A DNA stretch of 35,923 nucleotides from an uncultured Muribaculaceae bacterium. GTDB taxonomy: Bacteria > Bacteroidota > Bacteroidia > Bacteroidales > Muribaculaceae. Of the stretch, positions 1 through 7,085 are shown piece by piece (the stretch's first letter is position 1; each line of letters begins with the position of its first letter). The notes under the pieces are model-generated. The model made no database searches, had not been told where the DNA came from, and worked only from the letters and a program-made list of their open reading frames with translations. The translations under genes were made by a program, and so were the position numbers. The DNA lies in assembly GCA_934590135.1 (NCBI GenBank), contig CAKTOT010000011.1:1-35923 (forward strand), in the 5' to 3' direction.

Positions 1-374
1 ACGCGGGGGTGATCGGCGTCATATCCGCGGTGCGTTGCAAGGTCAAATGCCACGGAAAGACCTTTCTGTCCGGCTGCAAGGTTGCGGCGATAGAAGGCGT
101 TGGATTCGGCGGCGGTGGAGAAGCCGGCGTACTGACGGATGGTCCAAGGACGCAGGGGGTACATTGCGCTGTACGGGCCGCGCAGGAATGGCGGTATACC
201 CGATACATAATGGAGGTGTTCGAGGCCTTGTAGGTCTTCTTTGGTGTATATGGGTTTGACGGGAATGAGTTCCGGTGTAAGCCACTTGTCTTCATCGGCT
301 ACTGCCGGTGCCGAGGTGGCGACGGGACCAAAACCGTCTTTGGTAATGTCTATTGTTTTGAAATCAGGTTTCAT
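1..374 (-). CDS. mutB: Methylmalonyl-CoA mutase large subunit, N-terminal part (runs off left edge)
   Basis: Only the first 124 codons are present. They begin at ATG 372-374 and leave the window at base 1. The protein starts MKPDFKTIDITKDGFGP and contains the substrate-barrel entry typical of the large (alpha) subunit: a PIYTKEDL stretch, GIPPFLRGPYSAMY, RPWTIRQYAGFSTAAESNAFYR, and FDLATHRGYDADHPR at the end of the visible part. These segments line the acyl-CoA tunnel in the family. The enzyme interconverts succinyl-CoA and (R)-methylmalonyl-CoA with adenosylcobalamin in the cytoplasm. In Bacteroidales this step leads to propionate. The start lies 12 bases after the mutA stop, so the two subunits are almost certainly co-transcribed and translationally linked. 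The B12-binding domain lies outside the window and cannot be checked. Confidence 0.96.
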   Translation of the reverse strand, partial: MKPDFKTIDITKDGFGPVATSAPAVADEDKWLTPELIPVKPIYTKEDLQGLEHLHYVSGIPPFLRGPYSAMYPLRPWTIRQYAGFSTAAESNAFYRRNLAAGQKGLSVAFDLATHRGYDADHPR

Positions 375-386
375 ACGGCACGTGAG

Positions 387-2231
387 TTATTTGAGAAGAC
401 GGTTGTTGAAATCGCGAAGAGTGTCCAGTACATTGACGCGTACGTGTACGTAGTCGTTGATACCGAGGGCTTTGAGCTCGTCCATGCAGGCGGGAGCGCC
501 GGCAACGACGAATTGTGCACGACCGTTGAGATACTTGAAGGCCTCGGGAGCGAGGGTAGCGTACTCGTCATCGGAGGAGCACAGCACGATTACATCGGCT
601 TTTTTCTCGAGGGCGGCATCGATACCTTGTTCTACGGTGTCAAATCCGAGGTTGTCAATGATCTCATATCCGGCACATCCGAAGAAGTTGCTGGAGAACT
701 GGGCGCGAGCCAGACGCATAGCCAGATTGCCAATGGTGAGCATAAACACTTTGGGTCGGTTGGCTGCGGCTTCGGTGGCCAGACGGAGTTGCTCGAAATC
801 GGATGCGGCGCGCTTGGTGGGCAGTGCCTTGGCGGAATCGCCTTCAGCGGTGCATCCGCAGTGGCTTTCGGTGTCTTTGATTTCGATCTTGTCGGCTGCC
901 ATCTCGTTGATGTTGGGGTACTGGTTGGTGCCCAGAAGGATTTCCTTGCGACGAGCTACATCGGTGTGGCGTTTCTTGGAAGCTTCGGTTACGGCCTGCT
1001 GTATGGTTCCGTCAGCGACCTTGGCAAAGAATCCGCCGGCTTCGTCTATGGACAGGAAGAGTTTCCATGCTTCGCGAGCTATGGATACAGTAAGTGTCTC
1101 CACATAGTATGATCCGCCTGCGGGGTCGACAACTTTGTCCATGTGAGACTCTTCTTTGAGCAGGAATTGCTGATTGCGGGCGATACGCTCCGAGAATGCG
1201 TCCGGCTTTTTGTAGGGCGCATCAAAAGGCGTAACGGTGATGGAGTCCACACCTGCAACGGCTGCGGACATTGTTTCGGTCTGGCTGCGCAGAAGGTTGA
1301 CATGTGCATCGAAGATTGTCTGGTTGTAGCGCGATGTCGAGGCGTGTACCATCATCTTGGCTACGGCTTCGTCTGCAGGCTTGTATTGCTTAACGATATC
1401 GGCCCAAAGCATACGTCCGGCGCGGAATTTGGCGATTTCCATAAAGAAGTTGGAGGATACGCCCATGTCGAATTTGATGCGACGAGCGGCTTCGTCAACG
1501 CTGACGCCGGCTTCGGTGAGTGCCGTCATCCATTGTGCTCCCCATGCCAAAGCATATCCGAGCTCTTCGTAGATGAATGCACCGGCGTTGCAGAACATAG
1601 CGCTGTCTACGTCAATGACGCGGAGTGCGGGAATGTCCTTGACAGCTTCTATGAGGGCTACAGCCTTGGATACTACGCAATCACATAGGGGAGCGCCGTG
1701 GCGCAGTGCTTTGCGCAGTGGGTTGAAGGCTATGCTGCCGCGGAAGGTCTCAACGGCACCTTTTGCCTTGATGTACTCTACGAGGGCTTTGGCTACGTCC
1801 ACGGCTTTGTCGGGGCAGCAGTCAAGATTGATTTCGACTTTGGTCAAGTCGATGCCTTCGAGTAGGGTGGGGACATCGGCGCCTTCGGCAACCTTGAATC
1901 CGAGGGCGGTGATGCCGCGAGTGAGTACGTCACGGGCATCGGCATTAGCCTGCTTGGGATCCTCGGCGAGGATTTCCTGACGGGCATACCAATCGTTGTC
2001 GGCGCGTGTGCCGCGTACGTAGGGGAATTGACCCGGAAGCGAGTTTGTTGTGTTGAGTCCTTCGATGTCCTCTATACGATAGATAGGCTGGACATTGAAG
2101 CCTTCGTTGGTTCTCCATACCAGTTTTTTATCGAAATCGGCACCTTTGAGGTCCGTCTCGACTTTCTTCCGCCATTCTTCATAGCTGACGGGCGGGAACT
2201 GGTCGAATAGTTTTTCGTTGTTTTCTGCCAT
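387..2231 (-). CDS. mutA: Methylmalonyl-CoA mutase small subunit
   Basis: 614 residues, the usual size for the small (beta) subunit of the heterodimeric methylmalonyl-CoA mutase. An N-terminal barrel region carries PPVSYEEWRKKVETDLKG and WRTNEGFNVQPIYRIEDIEGL. A degenerate C-terminal Rossmann-like domain follows (about residues 480-614, with NFFGCAGYEIIDNLGFDT and VLCSSDDEYATLAPEA). The DxHxxG cobalamin-binding motif of the large subunit is absent, as expected for this subunit, which is structural rather than catalytic. A cysteine-rich CGC segment near residue 455 separates the two parts. The start is ATG 2229-2231, because upstream in-frame extension is not needed and a consensus promoter lies about 90 bases upstream. 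mutB follows 12 bases downstream, giving the operon order mutA-mutB. No accessory genes (epimerase, chaperone) are visible here. Confidence 0.97.
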   Translation of the reverse strand: MAENNEKLFDQFPPVSYEEWRKKVETDLKGADFDKKLVWRTNEGFNVQPIYRIEDIEGLNTTNSLPGQFPYVRGTRADNDWYARQEILAEDPKQANADARDVLTRGITALGFKVAEGADVPTLLEGIDLTKVEINLDCCPDKAVDVAKALVEYIKAKGAVETFRGSIAFNPLRKALRHGAPLCDCVVSKAVALIEAVKDIPALRVIDVDSAMFCNAGAFIYEELGYALAWGAQWMTALTEAGVSVDEAARRIKFDMGVSSNFFMEIAKFRAGRMLWADIVKQYKPADEAVAKMMVHASTSRYNQTIFDAHVNLLRSQTETMSAAVAGVDSITVTPFDAPYKKPDAFSERIARNQQFLLKEESHMDKVVDPAGGSYYVETLTVSIAREAWKLFLSIDEAGGFFAKVADGTIQQAVTEASKKRHTDVARRKEILLGTNQYPNINEMAADKIEIKDTESHCGCTAEGDSAKALPTKRAASDFEQLRLATEAAANRPKVFMLTIGNLAMRLARAQFSSNFFGCAGYEIIDNLGFDTVEQGIDAALEKKADVIVLCSSDDEYATLAPEAFKYLNGRAQFVVAGAPACMDELKALGINDYVHVRVNVLDTLRDFNNRLLK

Positions 2232-2286
2232 AACTGGTCTACAATAATATATAGGGTGTTATTTTGGTTGCGTATAGGGCAATATC

Positions 2287-2308
2287 GCGGGTGCGCTCGT
2301 GCGCCCGC
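2287..2308 (-). promoter_or_regulatory. GC-rich hairpin at the 5' end of the mutAB leader
   Basis: An imperfect inverted repeat of the form GCGGG(T)GCGC / GCGCCCGC with a four-base loop. With the predicted start of transcription near 2314, the hairpin would occupy roughly the first 6-27 nucleotides of the mutAB mRNA. It could stabilise the transcript or serve regulation. Its role is inference. Confidence 0.4.
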
Positions 2309-2319
2309 AAATTTCGCTA

Positions 2320-2351
2320 CAAAGTTATACATTTGTAAATGACGCCCCAAA
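2320..2351 (-). promoter_or_regulatory. Bacteroidetes-type promoter for mutAB
   Basis: On the minus strand TTTG (2351-2348), 20 bases, then TAACTTTG (2327-2320). This is an exact match to the primary sigma factor consensus TTTG-N19-21-TAnnTTTG of Bacteroidetes. Predicted transcription start is near 2314, giving a leader of roughly 80 bases before mutA. Confidence 0.8.
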
Positions 2352-2461
2352 TTTTTTAGCGAAAAAATTCCTTAATTGTGAGAGTAACGGGCGATTTTCG
2401 GCATTCGAGGTGTCAAATTCGTATTTTGATAAGATTAATGCATGTTTTGTGCGCTGAAAAT

Positions 2462-2492
2462 TTTGTGGTTTCAATGAAGATGTGTAACTTTG
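2462..2492 (+). promoter_or_regulatory. Bacteroidetes-type promoter for the ADP-ribosylglycohydrolase gene
   Basis: TTTG at 2462-2465, 19 bases, TAACTTTG at 2485-2492. Predicted transcription start is near 2498, about 25 bases before the ATG at 2523. It is divergent from the mutAB promoter, from which it is separated by about 110 bases. Confidence 0.8.
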
Positions 2493-2522
2493 CGTTATTA
2501 ATACACAAAATGACTGTTGAAA

Positions 2523-3836
2523 ATGTTAGGAGCAATTATCGGTGATATTGTGGGCTCTGCCTACGAATTCAATCCCACAAATGACTATAGCTTTGAATTA
2601 TTTCCGAAAGAAGCAAATTTTACGGACGATACGGTTTGTACTATCGCTATAGCTGACGCACTGCTACGCAATCGTGACTTCGGCGAAAGCTTACATGACT
2701 GGTGTCGTCGTTATCCCAATCCCAAAGGAGGATACGGAGGTCGATTTGCGGCATGGGTGTGCAGTGACGACCCTCATCCTTATAACTCCTTTGGCAATGG
2801 TTCGGCAATGAGGGTTAGCCCGGTCGGATGGTGGTTTTTTGAAACATCGGAGGTCTACGATGCCGCTGTTCAAAGTGCCATGTGCACTCATAATCATGAA
2901 ATGGGGGTAAAAGGTGCCGCGTGTATCGCCATAGCAATTTTAGGCGCTTTACAACGACGTAATGATGGTCAAAAGTCGGATGAAATCAAGCAAGCCCTTA
3001 TTGAGCTGGGTACGAATCTACACTACAATTTGGATATCAAGATCAATCAAGTCAAAAATCGTTTTGATGAGACTTGCCAAGGGACTGTTCCCGTGGCTCT
3101 TTGGATTATCGGAAAGAGTCATTCTTTTGAGGATGCCATCCGTCGAGCTGTCAGTCTGGGCGCTGATGCCGATACGCTTGGCGCCATCGTTGGCAGTATT
3201 GCCGAAGCCATTTGGGGCATACCCGAATGGATGAAGAAAAAAGCCCTATCTTACCTTCCCGAAGAGATGGGGGCGGTGGTGCGAGATTTTCGCAAGGAAG
3301 TTAAGAAGCGTCGAGAGGAGCATAAACAGCTAATAGAGCAAAGCGTTATTATGCTTTGGAAACTCGGGCTTGGCAATATGGGCCGTTTTTTTAATGGTGA
3401 GAATCCATTGCCGGACAAGACGAAGATTTCTACGAAAGACTCATGGAATATAGAACCATGGCCCGAAGACAAGGATATATCATTGATAAGAACCGATATT
3501 GATATTTCGAAAGCGGATATGGATATCCTTCTACGTGGACATATTCCGGATGCAATGGAAGACCATTGGTTTATGTACTGCGATGATAAGGCCATACGTT
3601 ATTACCGTAGTTGGACCGGGATGCCAGCCTTTGAAGCGAGGTATATCAAGATTTCTTCCGGGACAAAGATTATAGGCCTTAAGATGCATCACGGGCTCAG
3701 CCAATGGGGCATCAATGATGATGAAACAGGGTATGCACTATTCTGTTATCTAATTGATGCCGAGACAGACAACTATCCTATTGAGGCTTGGCATAACTTT
3801 ATTTCGGTGTGGAGTAAGCACAATATAAAGGAGTAA
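2523..3836 (+). CDS. ADP-ribosylglycohydrolase family protein with an extra C-terminal domain
   Basis: 437 residues from ATG 2523; a TTG two codons upstream is in frame but less likely. Residues 1 to about 245 form an ADP-ribosylglycohydrolase (DraG/ARH-type) domain. Visible marks are GAIIGDIVGSAYEF at the N-terminus, the metal-binding FTDDT (T34-D35-D36-T37), the family mark FGNGSAMRVSPVGWWF, and the second metal site GADADTLGA (D215 and D217). All metal ligands appear intact, so the domain should be active in removing ADP-ribose from a protein or nucleic acid. After a charged linker (about 255-300), residues 300-437 form a separate domain with EDHWFMYCDDKAIRYYRSWTG and an EARYIKI strand, which I do not recognise from a named family. 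The gene is more AT-rich than its neighbours, which suggests transfer. It ends exactly at the left boundary of the phage fragment, and a consensus promoter supports the start. The substrate is unknown. Confidence 0.9.
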   Translation: MLGAIIGDIVGSAYEFNPTNDYSFELFPKEANFTDDTVCTIAIADALLRNRDFGESLHDWCRRYPNPKGGYGGRFAAWVCSDDPHPYNSFGNGSAMRVSPVGWWFFETSEVYDAAVQSAMCTHNHEMGVKGAACIAIAILGALQRRNDGQKSDEIKQALIELGTNLHYNLDIKINQVKNRFDETCQGTVPVALWIIGKSHSFEDAIRRAVSLGADADTLGAIVGSIAEAIWGIPEWMKKKALSYLPEEMGAVVRDFRKEVKKRREEHKQLIEQSVIMLWKLGLGNMGRFFNGENPLPDKTKISTKDSWNIEPWPEDKDISLIRTDIDISKADMDILLRGHIPDAMEDHWFMYCDDKAIRYYRSWTGMPAFEARYIKISSGTKIIGLKMHHGLSQWGINDDETGYALFCYLIDAETDNYPIEAWHNFISVWSKHNIKE

Positions 3837-4791
3837 TTTCGTCTGCCTTGCCCGTCAGCGCCTCGAAAGCTGCCCCCGCCCATTTCATCCGCGCCGTGAA
3901 CGGCATAGCCTTGAGAAGCACTCCGTCCATCGCCATATATAGTGACCGCAATTTGCCCGAAAACGCCACAACGGCGTTGCGCACGTTCATAAAGCCCATA
4001 GCCATATTCGCGATTGATGCACCGACATTGAGGTACGGCGCTATACCCGACACAAGTGACCCGATCTTCGACTTCAGCGCCCCCATCTCATTTGCCAATT
4101 GCTTCTGCTTACCGGCGTCAGTCTTGGCCAGTGCCGCGTTCATCTCGCCGACATTGTCGGTGATAATCTGTGCCAGCATCGCCGCACGCTCCTGCTCGTT
4201 GCCGTTCTTGACGGCCGCTTCCTGCGCTTCCGTGAACGTGATACCCACGCGCCGCAGTGCCGAGGTCATGCCCATCATTGCCTTGCCCATGAGGTTGGCC
4301 ACATTGACCGCGTCCCCGGCTTCAGCGCTAAAACCGCGCTGCTGCGCCACAAGGTTATTCATCGCCGGAATAAGCACCTCAAGCGATGATTTTTGATATA
4401 GAAACGTGGCCAACTGTTGCGCCCCTGCACGCTGCACCCCCGCCGAAATAATACCGAGGTCGGCCTGTGCGCTCGTCAGCCGCTTAATCGATGCAATTTC
4501 CTCGTCCGTGGACTTCATGCGCTGTCGCATAATAGTCTCCAAACGCGTAGCGTTCAATTCGGCATTAGAGTACGCCGATGCCATCGATTGAACTATGCCA
4601 TTCAATCTCTCTATTGAGACTATAGACGCGCTTAGGGTTGTGGCCATCTGTTCCCATTTGGACTTTGCCTCCTCGAGTGACTGCTGCACGTTCTTAGTCA
4701 CATTCTGCATCTCTTGCATGCCATAGATAGCCGACTTAATACCGCTACCATTAAATACCGTGCTTAGGCTTATCGTTATATTTTTTGCCAT
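3799..4791 (-). pseudogene. Phage tail tape measure protein, truncated after its N-terminal part
   Basis: 330-residue reading frame from ATG 4789-4791. Its N-terminal 313 residues resemble the start of a phage tail tape measure protein. They form a long amphipathic helical stretch with many Gln/Glu/Lys/Ala and a SALRRVGITFTEAQEAAVKNGNEQERAAMLAQIITDNVGEMNAALAKTDAGKQKQLANEMGALKSKIG-type region, the conserved portion seen in siphophage tape measures. Such proteins normally exceed 700 residues. Here the frame leaves phage sequence at about 3840 (after GKADEI) and finishes within the antisense of the ADP-ribosylglycohydrolase gene, giving a short foreign tail (TPLYCAYSTPK). The C-terminal part needed to span a tail is missing, so I call it a remnant. 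It sits downstream of the tail chaperone pair, the standard gene order. Whether it is still expressed is not visible. Confidence 0.82.
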
Positions 4792-4851
4792 AATAATATT
4801 GGTCTATATGTCGTATTTGTTGGTCAAATGTTCTTATTTGCACCTGTATGC

Positions 4852-4883
4852 TTTGCTTTTCTTCATTATATTTTATATGTTTG
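4852..4883 (+). promoter_or_regulatory. Bacteroidetes-type promoter for the 61-residue membrane protein
   Basis: TTTG at 4852-4855, 20 bases, TATGTTTG at 4876-4883. This is a full consensus match facing into the small plus-strand gene at 4906. Predicted transcription start is near 4889, leaving a leader of about 17 bases. It lies in the gap between the tape measure start and the tail chaperone genes. Confidence 0.72.
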
Positions 4884-4905
4884 CGCAAACTAATAGATAC
4901 ACGCC

Positions 4906-5091
4906 ATGTTACTCTTAGCTGAAACAATGTCCGTTGGCGGCTTTTTCTCCGCCCTTTGGAAGTTCTTCATAGGCCTGTTCGGCTTTACGTTGGAACATCC
5001 GTTTATATCTTTACTATTCATACTAATTGTAGTTGGACTTAGCAAAGTAAAGTTCTATGGTGACCACAGTGGGGACTTTGTCGGCGATTAA
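4906..5091 (+). CDS. Small membrane protein embedded in the phage fragment
   Basis: 61 residues from ATG 4906. Two hydrophobic segments (about 9-27, rich in Phe/Gly/Leu/Trp, and 33-48, ISLLFILIVVGLS-like) are joined by a short TLEHP turn, followed by an acidic hydrophilic tail with FYGDHSGDFVGD. I do not recognise a family. It lies on the strand opposite to the phage tail genes, between the chaperone pair and the tape measure gene. It has its own consensus promoter 20-odd bases upstream, while the flanking genes are fragments. This placement is typical of a phage cargo (moron) gene expressed from the lysogen. A role such as altering the host membrane or excluding other phages would be inference only. 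The length and two-helix form could also fit a holin-like or small toxic peptide. Confidence 0.55.
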   Translation: MLLLAETMSVGGFFSALWKFFIGLFGFTLEHPFISLLFILIVVGLSKVKFYGDHSGDFVGD

Positions 5092-5104
5092 GCCATTATT
5101 CCCG

Positions 5105-5687
5105 CTATTCCCTTTTCATTAATTCTTCCATTCTCTCGCGTGTCGATGGCGTCCATTCGCGCTTTTGACTTGGACAGATACTTGGACACGGTTTGTCCAA
5201 CTCCTCTAACGGTATCAGCATCCGCGGCGTTACGCGCTTGGACGTGTGCGGCTGTATCAGTATCGCGCACGCCGTGCGCAGTCTGTTCCAGCTCTCCAAA
5301 TCCGCCGCGTGCCGCCGCCGCGCATCCTCCTCCATACAAAGCTCGAACGCCCCCGGGCTTAGCCGCCTGAACGTGTCGAGCGGCATCCCGAGGGCGGTCA
5401 GCGCGTATGCCTGCAGTCGCAGTATGTCTACTTTTTCGCCGTCATCTTTTTTTTTGACCCTTTGGCATTCTCGGCATTGACGGCATCGCCCCAGCGCTGT
5501 ATGTTCTCGGGCGTTACGCGCAAGGCAAACGTCCGGAAGTCCATATCAAACTCGCGCCCGTCGGCCTCGGCCGTAGCACGCACTTGGTAGTACAGCATTC
5601 GGCACGCATCGGACAGCCCCGAAATCTCGTAGGCTTCTTTGCCGGTGGCCTCGCGGACCTTCGCGCGAAATGTACACGGACAGCCCG
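5105..5687 (-). pseudogene. Phage tail assembly chaperone pair (G and G-T) with frameshift site, 5' end missing
   Basis: Two overlapping frames on the minus strand. The zero frame (to the stop at 5428-5430) reads FRAKVREATGKEAYEISGLSD, then RMLYYQVRATAEADGREFDM and RVTPENIQRWGDAVNAENA, then a Lys-rich end, as in tail assembly chaperones of the lambda-G type. At a run of nine A (5455-5447) the zero-frame codons are AAA AAA AAG, forming the slippery heptamer A AAA AAG. A -1 slip continues without a stop into DDGEKVDILRLQAYALTAL and on through 114 codons to 5105 (LSPGAFELCMEEDARR, SWNRLRTACAILIQPHTSK). This is the expected G-T extension, placed just before the tape measure gene. The first dozen or so codons are missing, because the frame runs into the upstream region of the outer membrane protein gene without a plausible ATG. 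Confidence 0.75.
5447..5455 (-). promoter_or_regulatory. Slippery A9 tract for -1 frameshifting
   Basis: Nine A residues on the minus strand, followed by GATGAC. Codons AAA AAA AAG in the zero frame contain A AAA AAG, a strong -1 slippage site. An AGGG lies about eight bases upstream and resembles the stimulatory Shine-Dalgarno of dnaX, though anti-SD use is weak in this phylum. The -1 frame is open for 114 codons. Confidence 0.7.
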
Positions 5688-5691
5688 GTAA

Positions 5692-5723
5692 TTTGGACAA
5701 TTGGGCGATAATTAGTACTTTTG
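5692..5723 (+). promoter_or_regulatory. Bacteroidetes-type promoter for the BamA-like outer membrane protein gene
   Basis: TTTG at 5692-5695, 20 bases, TACTTTTG at 5716-5723. Predicted start of transcription is near 5729-5731. Three of the four -33 bases belong to the right copy of the GTAATTT repeat that borders the phage fragment. Confidence 0.75.
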
Positions 5724-5731
5724 TCACTGTT

Positions 5732-6943
5732 TTGAAAACTATAAGTACATATAAAAGGCGAATAATGGCTGTTGCTCTGCTCGCGTCTAACGCATGTGCG
5801 GCATCAGCTGCCTCCGATACGAGCATAGGCGAATCGGGCGATTCGATAGTGACTGCTACAGCAGATTCTGTTGCGGCCAAGAAGCCGGGGTTGATACAGC
5901 GCGTAATCAACTATTTCAGTGATGCGAATAAGGAACATCCCGATAAGGCTTTTGATATCAGCTTTATCGGCGGACCGCATTACTCTTCGGAGACCGGATT
6001 CGGCGTAGGTATTATCGGCTCCGGGATATATACAGCCGGCAAGCAATGGCGTACGGACACGGTGACGCCCAAGTCTAATGTCTCGTTGAAGTTTGACGTA
6101 GCCACCCATCAGTATTATAAAATAGGCGCCGAAGGCATACATATTTTTCCCAAGGATCGTATGCGTTTGATATACGACACATACTTTTACTCTTTCAAGG
6201 ACAAGATGTGGGGTATCGGATACGATATGGGACGTGATGACGCCAACGAGAGTGTGTTCAAACGTCTGGAGGCGCGATTGAAACTTGATTATGCCGTTCG
6301 TCTGGGTCCCAATGTCTTTTTGGGCCCTTCGGGAATGTTTACGTATGCCAATGCGCGGCGAGTTGACAATCCCGATCTGCTATGCGGTCAGAACGACAAA
6401 ACATACACCACCGGTTTGGGCTTGACGCTGCTGCTGGATTCGCGCGACTTTGCGCCCAATGCGTATAGCGGCGTATATGTCAAGGTCGATCAGATTTTTA
6501 ACCCGTCTTTTATGGGCAATAAGTATGCTTTTTCGTATACCGAAGCGATAGCGGCAGTCTATTGTCGGGCGTGGCGAGGTGCGGTGATAGCTCCGATGGT
6601 ACATACGCGTTTCACCTATGGAGATACGCCTTGGAGTATGATGTCTACTTTCGGTGGTTCGCATTACATGCGCGGCTATTACGAGGGACGCTATCGCGAC
6701 AAGTGCGCTATGGATGCTACTGTCGAGTTGCGACAGCACGTGTGGCGTCGTAATGGTATTGTGCTATGGATAGGCGCCGGTACGGTGTTTCCTAAGTTTT
6801 CGGCATTAAGATTTAACCGAGTATTGCCCAATGGTGGCATAGGATACCGCTGGGAATTCAAGAAGAGGGTTAACGTGCGCCTTGATATAGGCTTCGGACG
6901 TGGAGAAAAAGGCATTAATTTCAGTATCAATGAGGCCTTCTAA
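5732..6943 (+). CDS. BamA/TamA-like outer membrane beta-barrel protein
   Basis: About 403 residues from TTG 5732. This start gives a good signal peptide: MKTISTYKRRIMAVALLAS with positive residues first, a hydrophobic core, and a cleavage-type ASA near residue 26. The ATG at 5765 would remove the charged n-region, so I prefer the TTG. The mature part has alternating polar/apolar beta strands, Gly/Tyr/Phe-rich turns and a GGSHYMRGYYEGRYRDK segment resembling the R-G motif of the surface antigen (D15/Omp85) barrel. It ends in Phe (NEAF), the usual outer membrane targeting residue. No POTRA repeats are present, so it is a short, barrel-only member like many Bacteroidetes surface antigen family proteins. 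It probably sits in the outer membrane; transport substrate is unknown. It is followed by the EptA-like gene on the same strand. Confidence 0.82.
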   Translation: MKTISTYKRRIMAVALLASNACAASAASDTSIGESGDSIVTATADSVAAKKPGLIQRVINYFSDANKEHPDKAFDISFIGGPHYSSETGFGVGIIGSGIYTAGKQWRTDTVTPKSNVSLKFDVATHQYYKIGAEGIHIFPKDRMRLIYDTYFYSFKDKMWGIGYDMGRDDANESVFKRLEARLKLDYAVRLGPNVFLGPSGMFTYANARRVDNPDLLCGQNDKTYTTGLGLTLLLDSRDFAPNAYSGVYVKVDQIFNPSFMGNKYAFSYTEAIAAVYCRAWRGAVIAPMVHTRFTYGDTPWSMMSTFGGSHYMRGYYEGRYRDKCAMDATVELRQHVWRRNGIVLWIGAGTVFPKFSALRFNRVLPNGGIGYRWEFKKRVNVRLDIGFGRGEKGINFSINEAF

Positions 6944-7085
6944 GCTCTATAGCACAGTTGTTCAATTGATCGATGCGGATGAAAACACGCTTGATAAGGT
7001 GTGATAATCGTAGTTTGTGACAGCTGCGAGGCCCCAAGCAGCACCATTCAAATGTATTATTGACTATAAGTACAATATAATAGCA

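Larger units (their letters stand above)
3837..5690. mobile_element. Decayed prophage tail fragment bounded by 7-bp repeats
   Basis: Phage tail genes on the minus strand lie between two host plus-strand genes: a tail chaperone pair that lost its first codons (right) and a tape measure gene cut after about 313 codons (left). The gene order, chaperone then tape measure, is normal for siphophage tails. The sequence GTAATTT occurs at 3833-3839 and again at 5688-5694, exactly at the two places where phage-like reading stops. This fits a target duplication or recombination at a short homology. There is no integrase, portal, terminase or capsid gene, so the element cannot be functional as a phage. 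Boundaries are inferred from where recognisable protein sequence ends. Confidence 0.7.

Noticed and set aside
444..1112. 222-codon open frame on the plus strand inside mutA
   Set aside because: Antisense of a highly conserved subunit gene; no promoter or family sequence.
2510..2522. ATG 2510 and TTG 2517 as starts of the ADP-ribosylglycohydrolase gene
   Set aside because: ATG 2510 is in another frame; TTG 2517 is in frame but ATG 2523 gives the family start MLGAIIGD.
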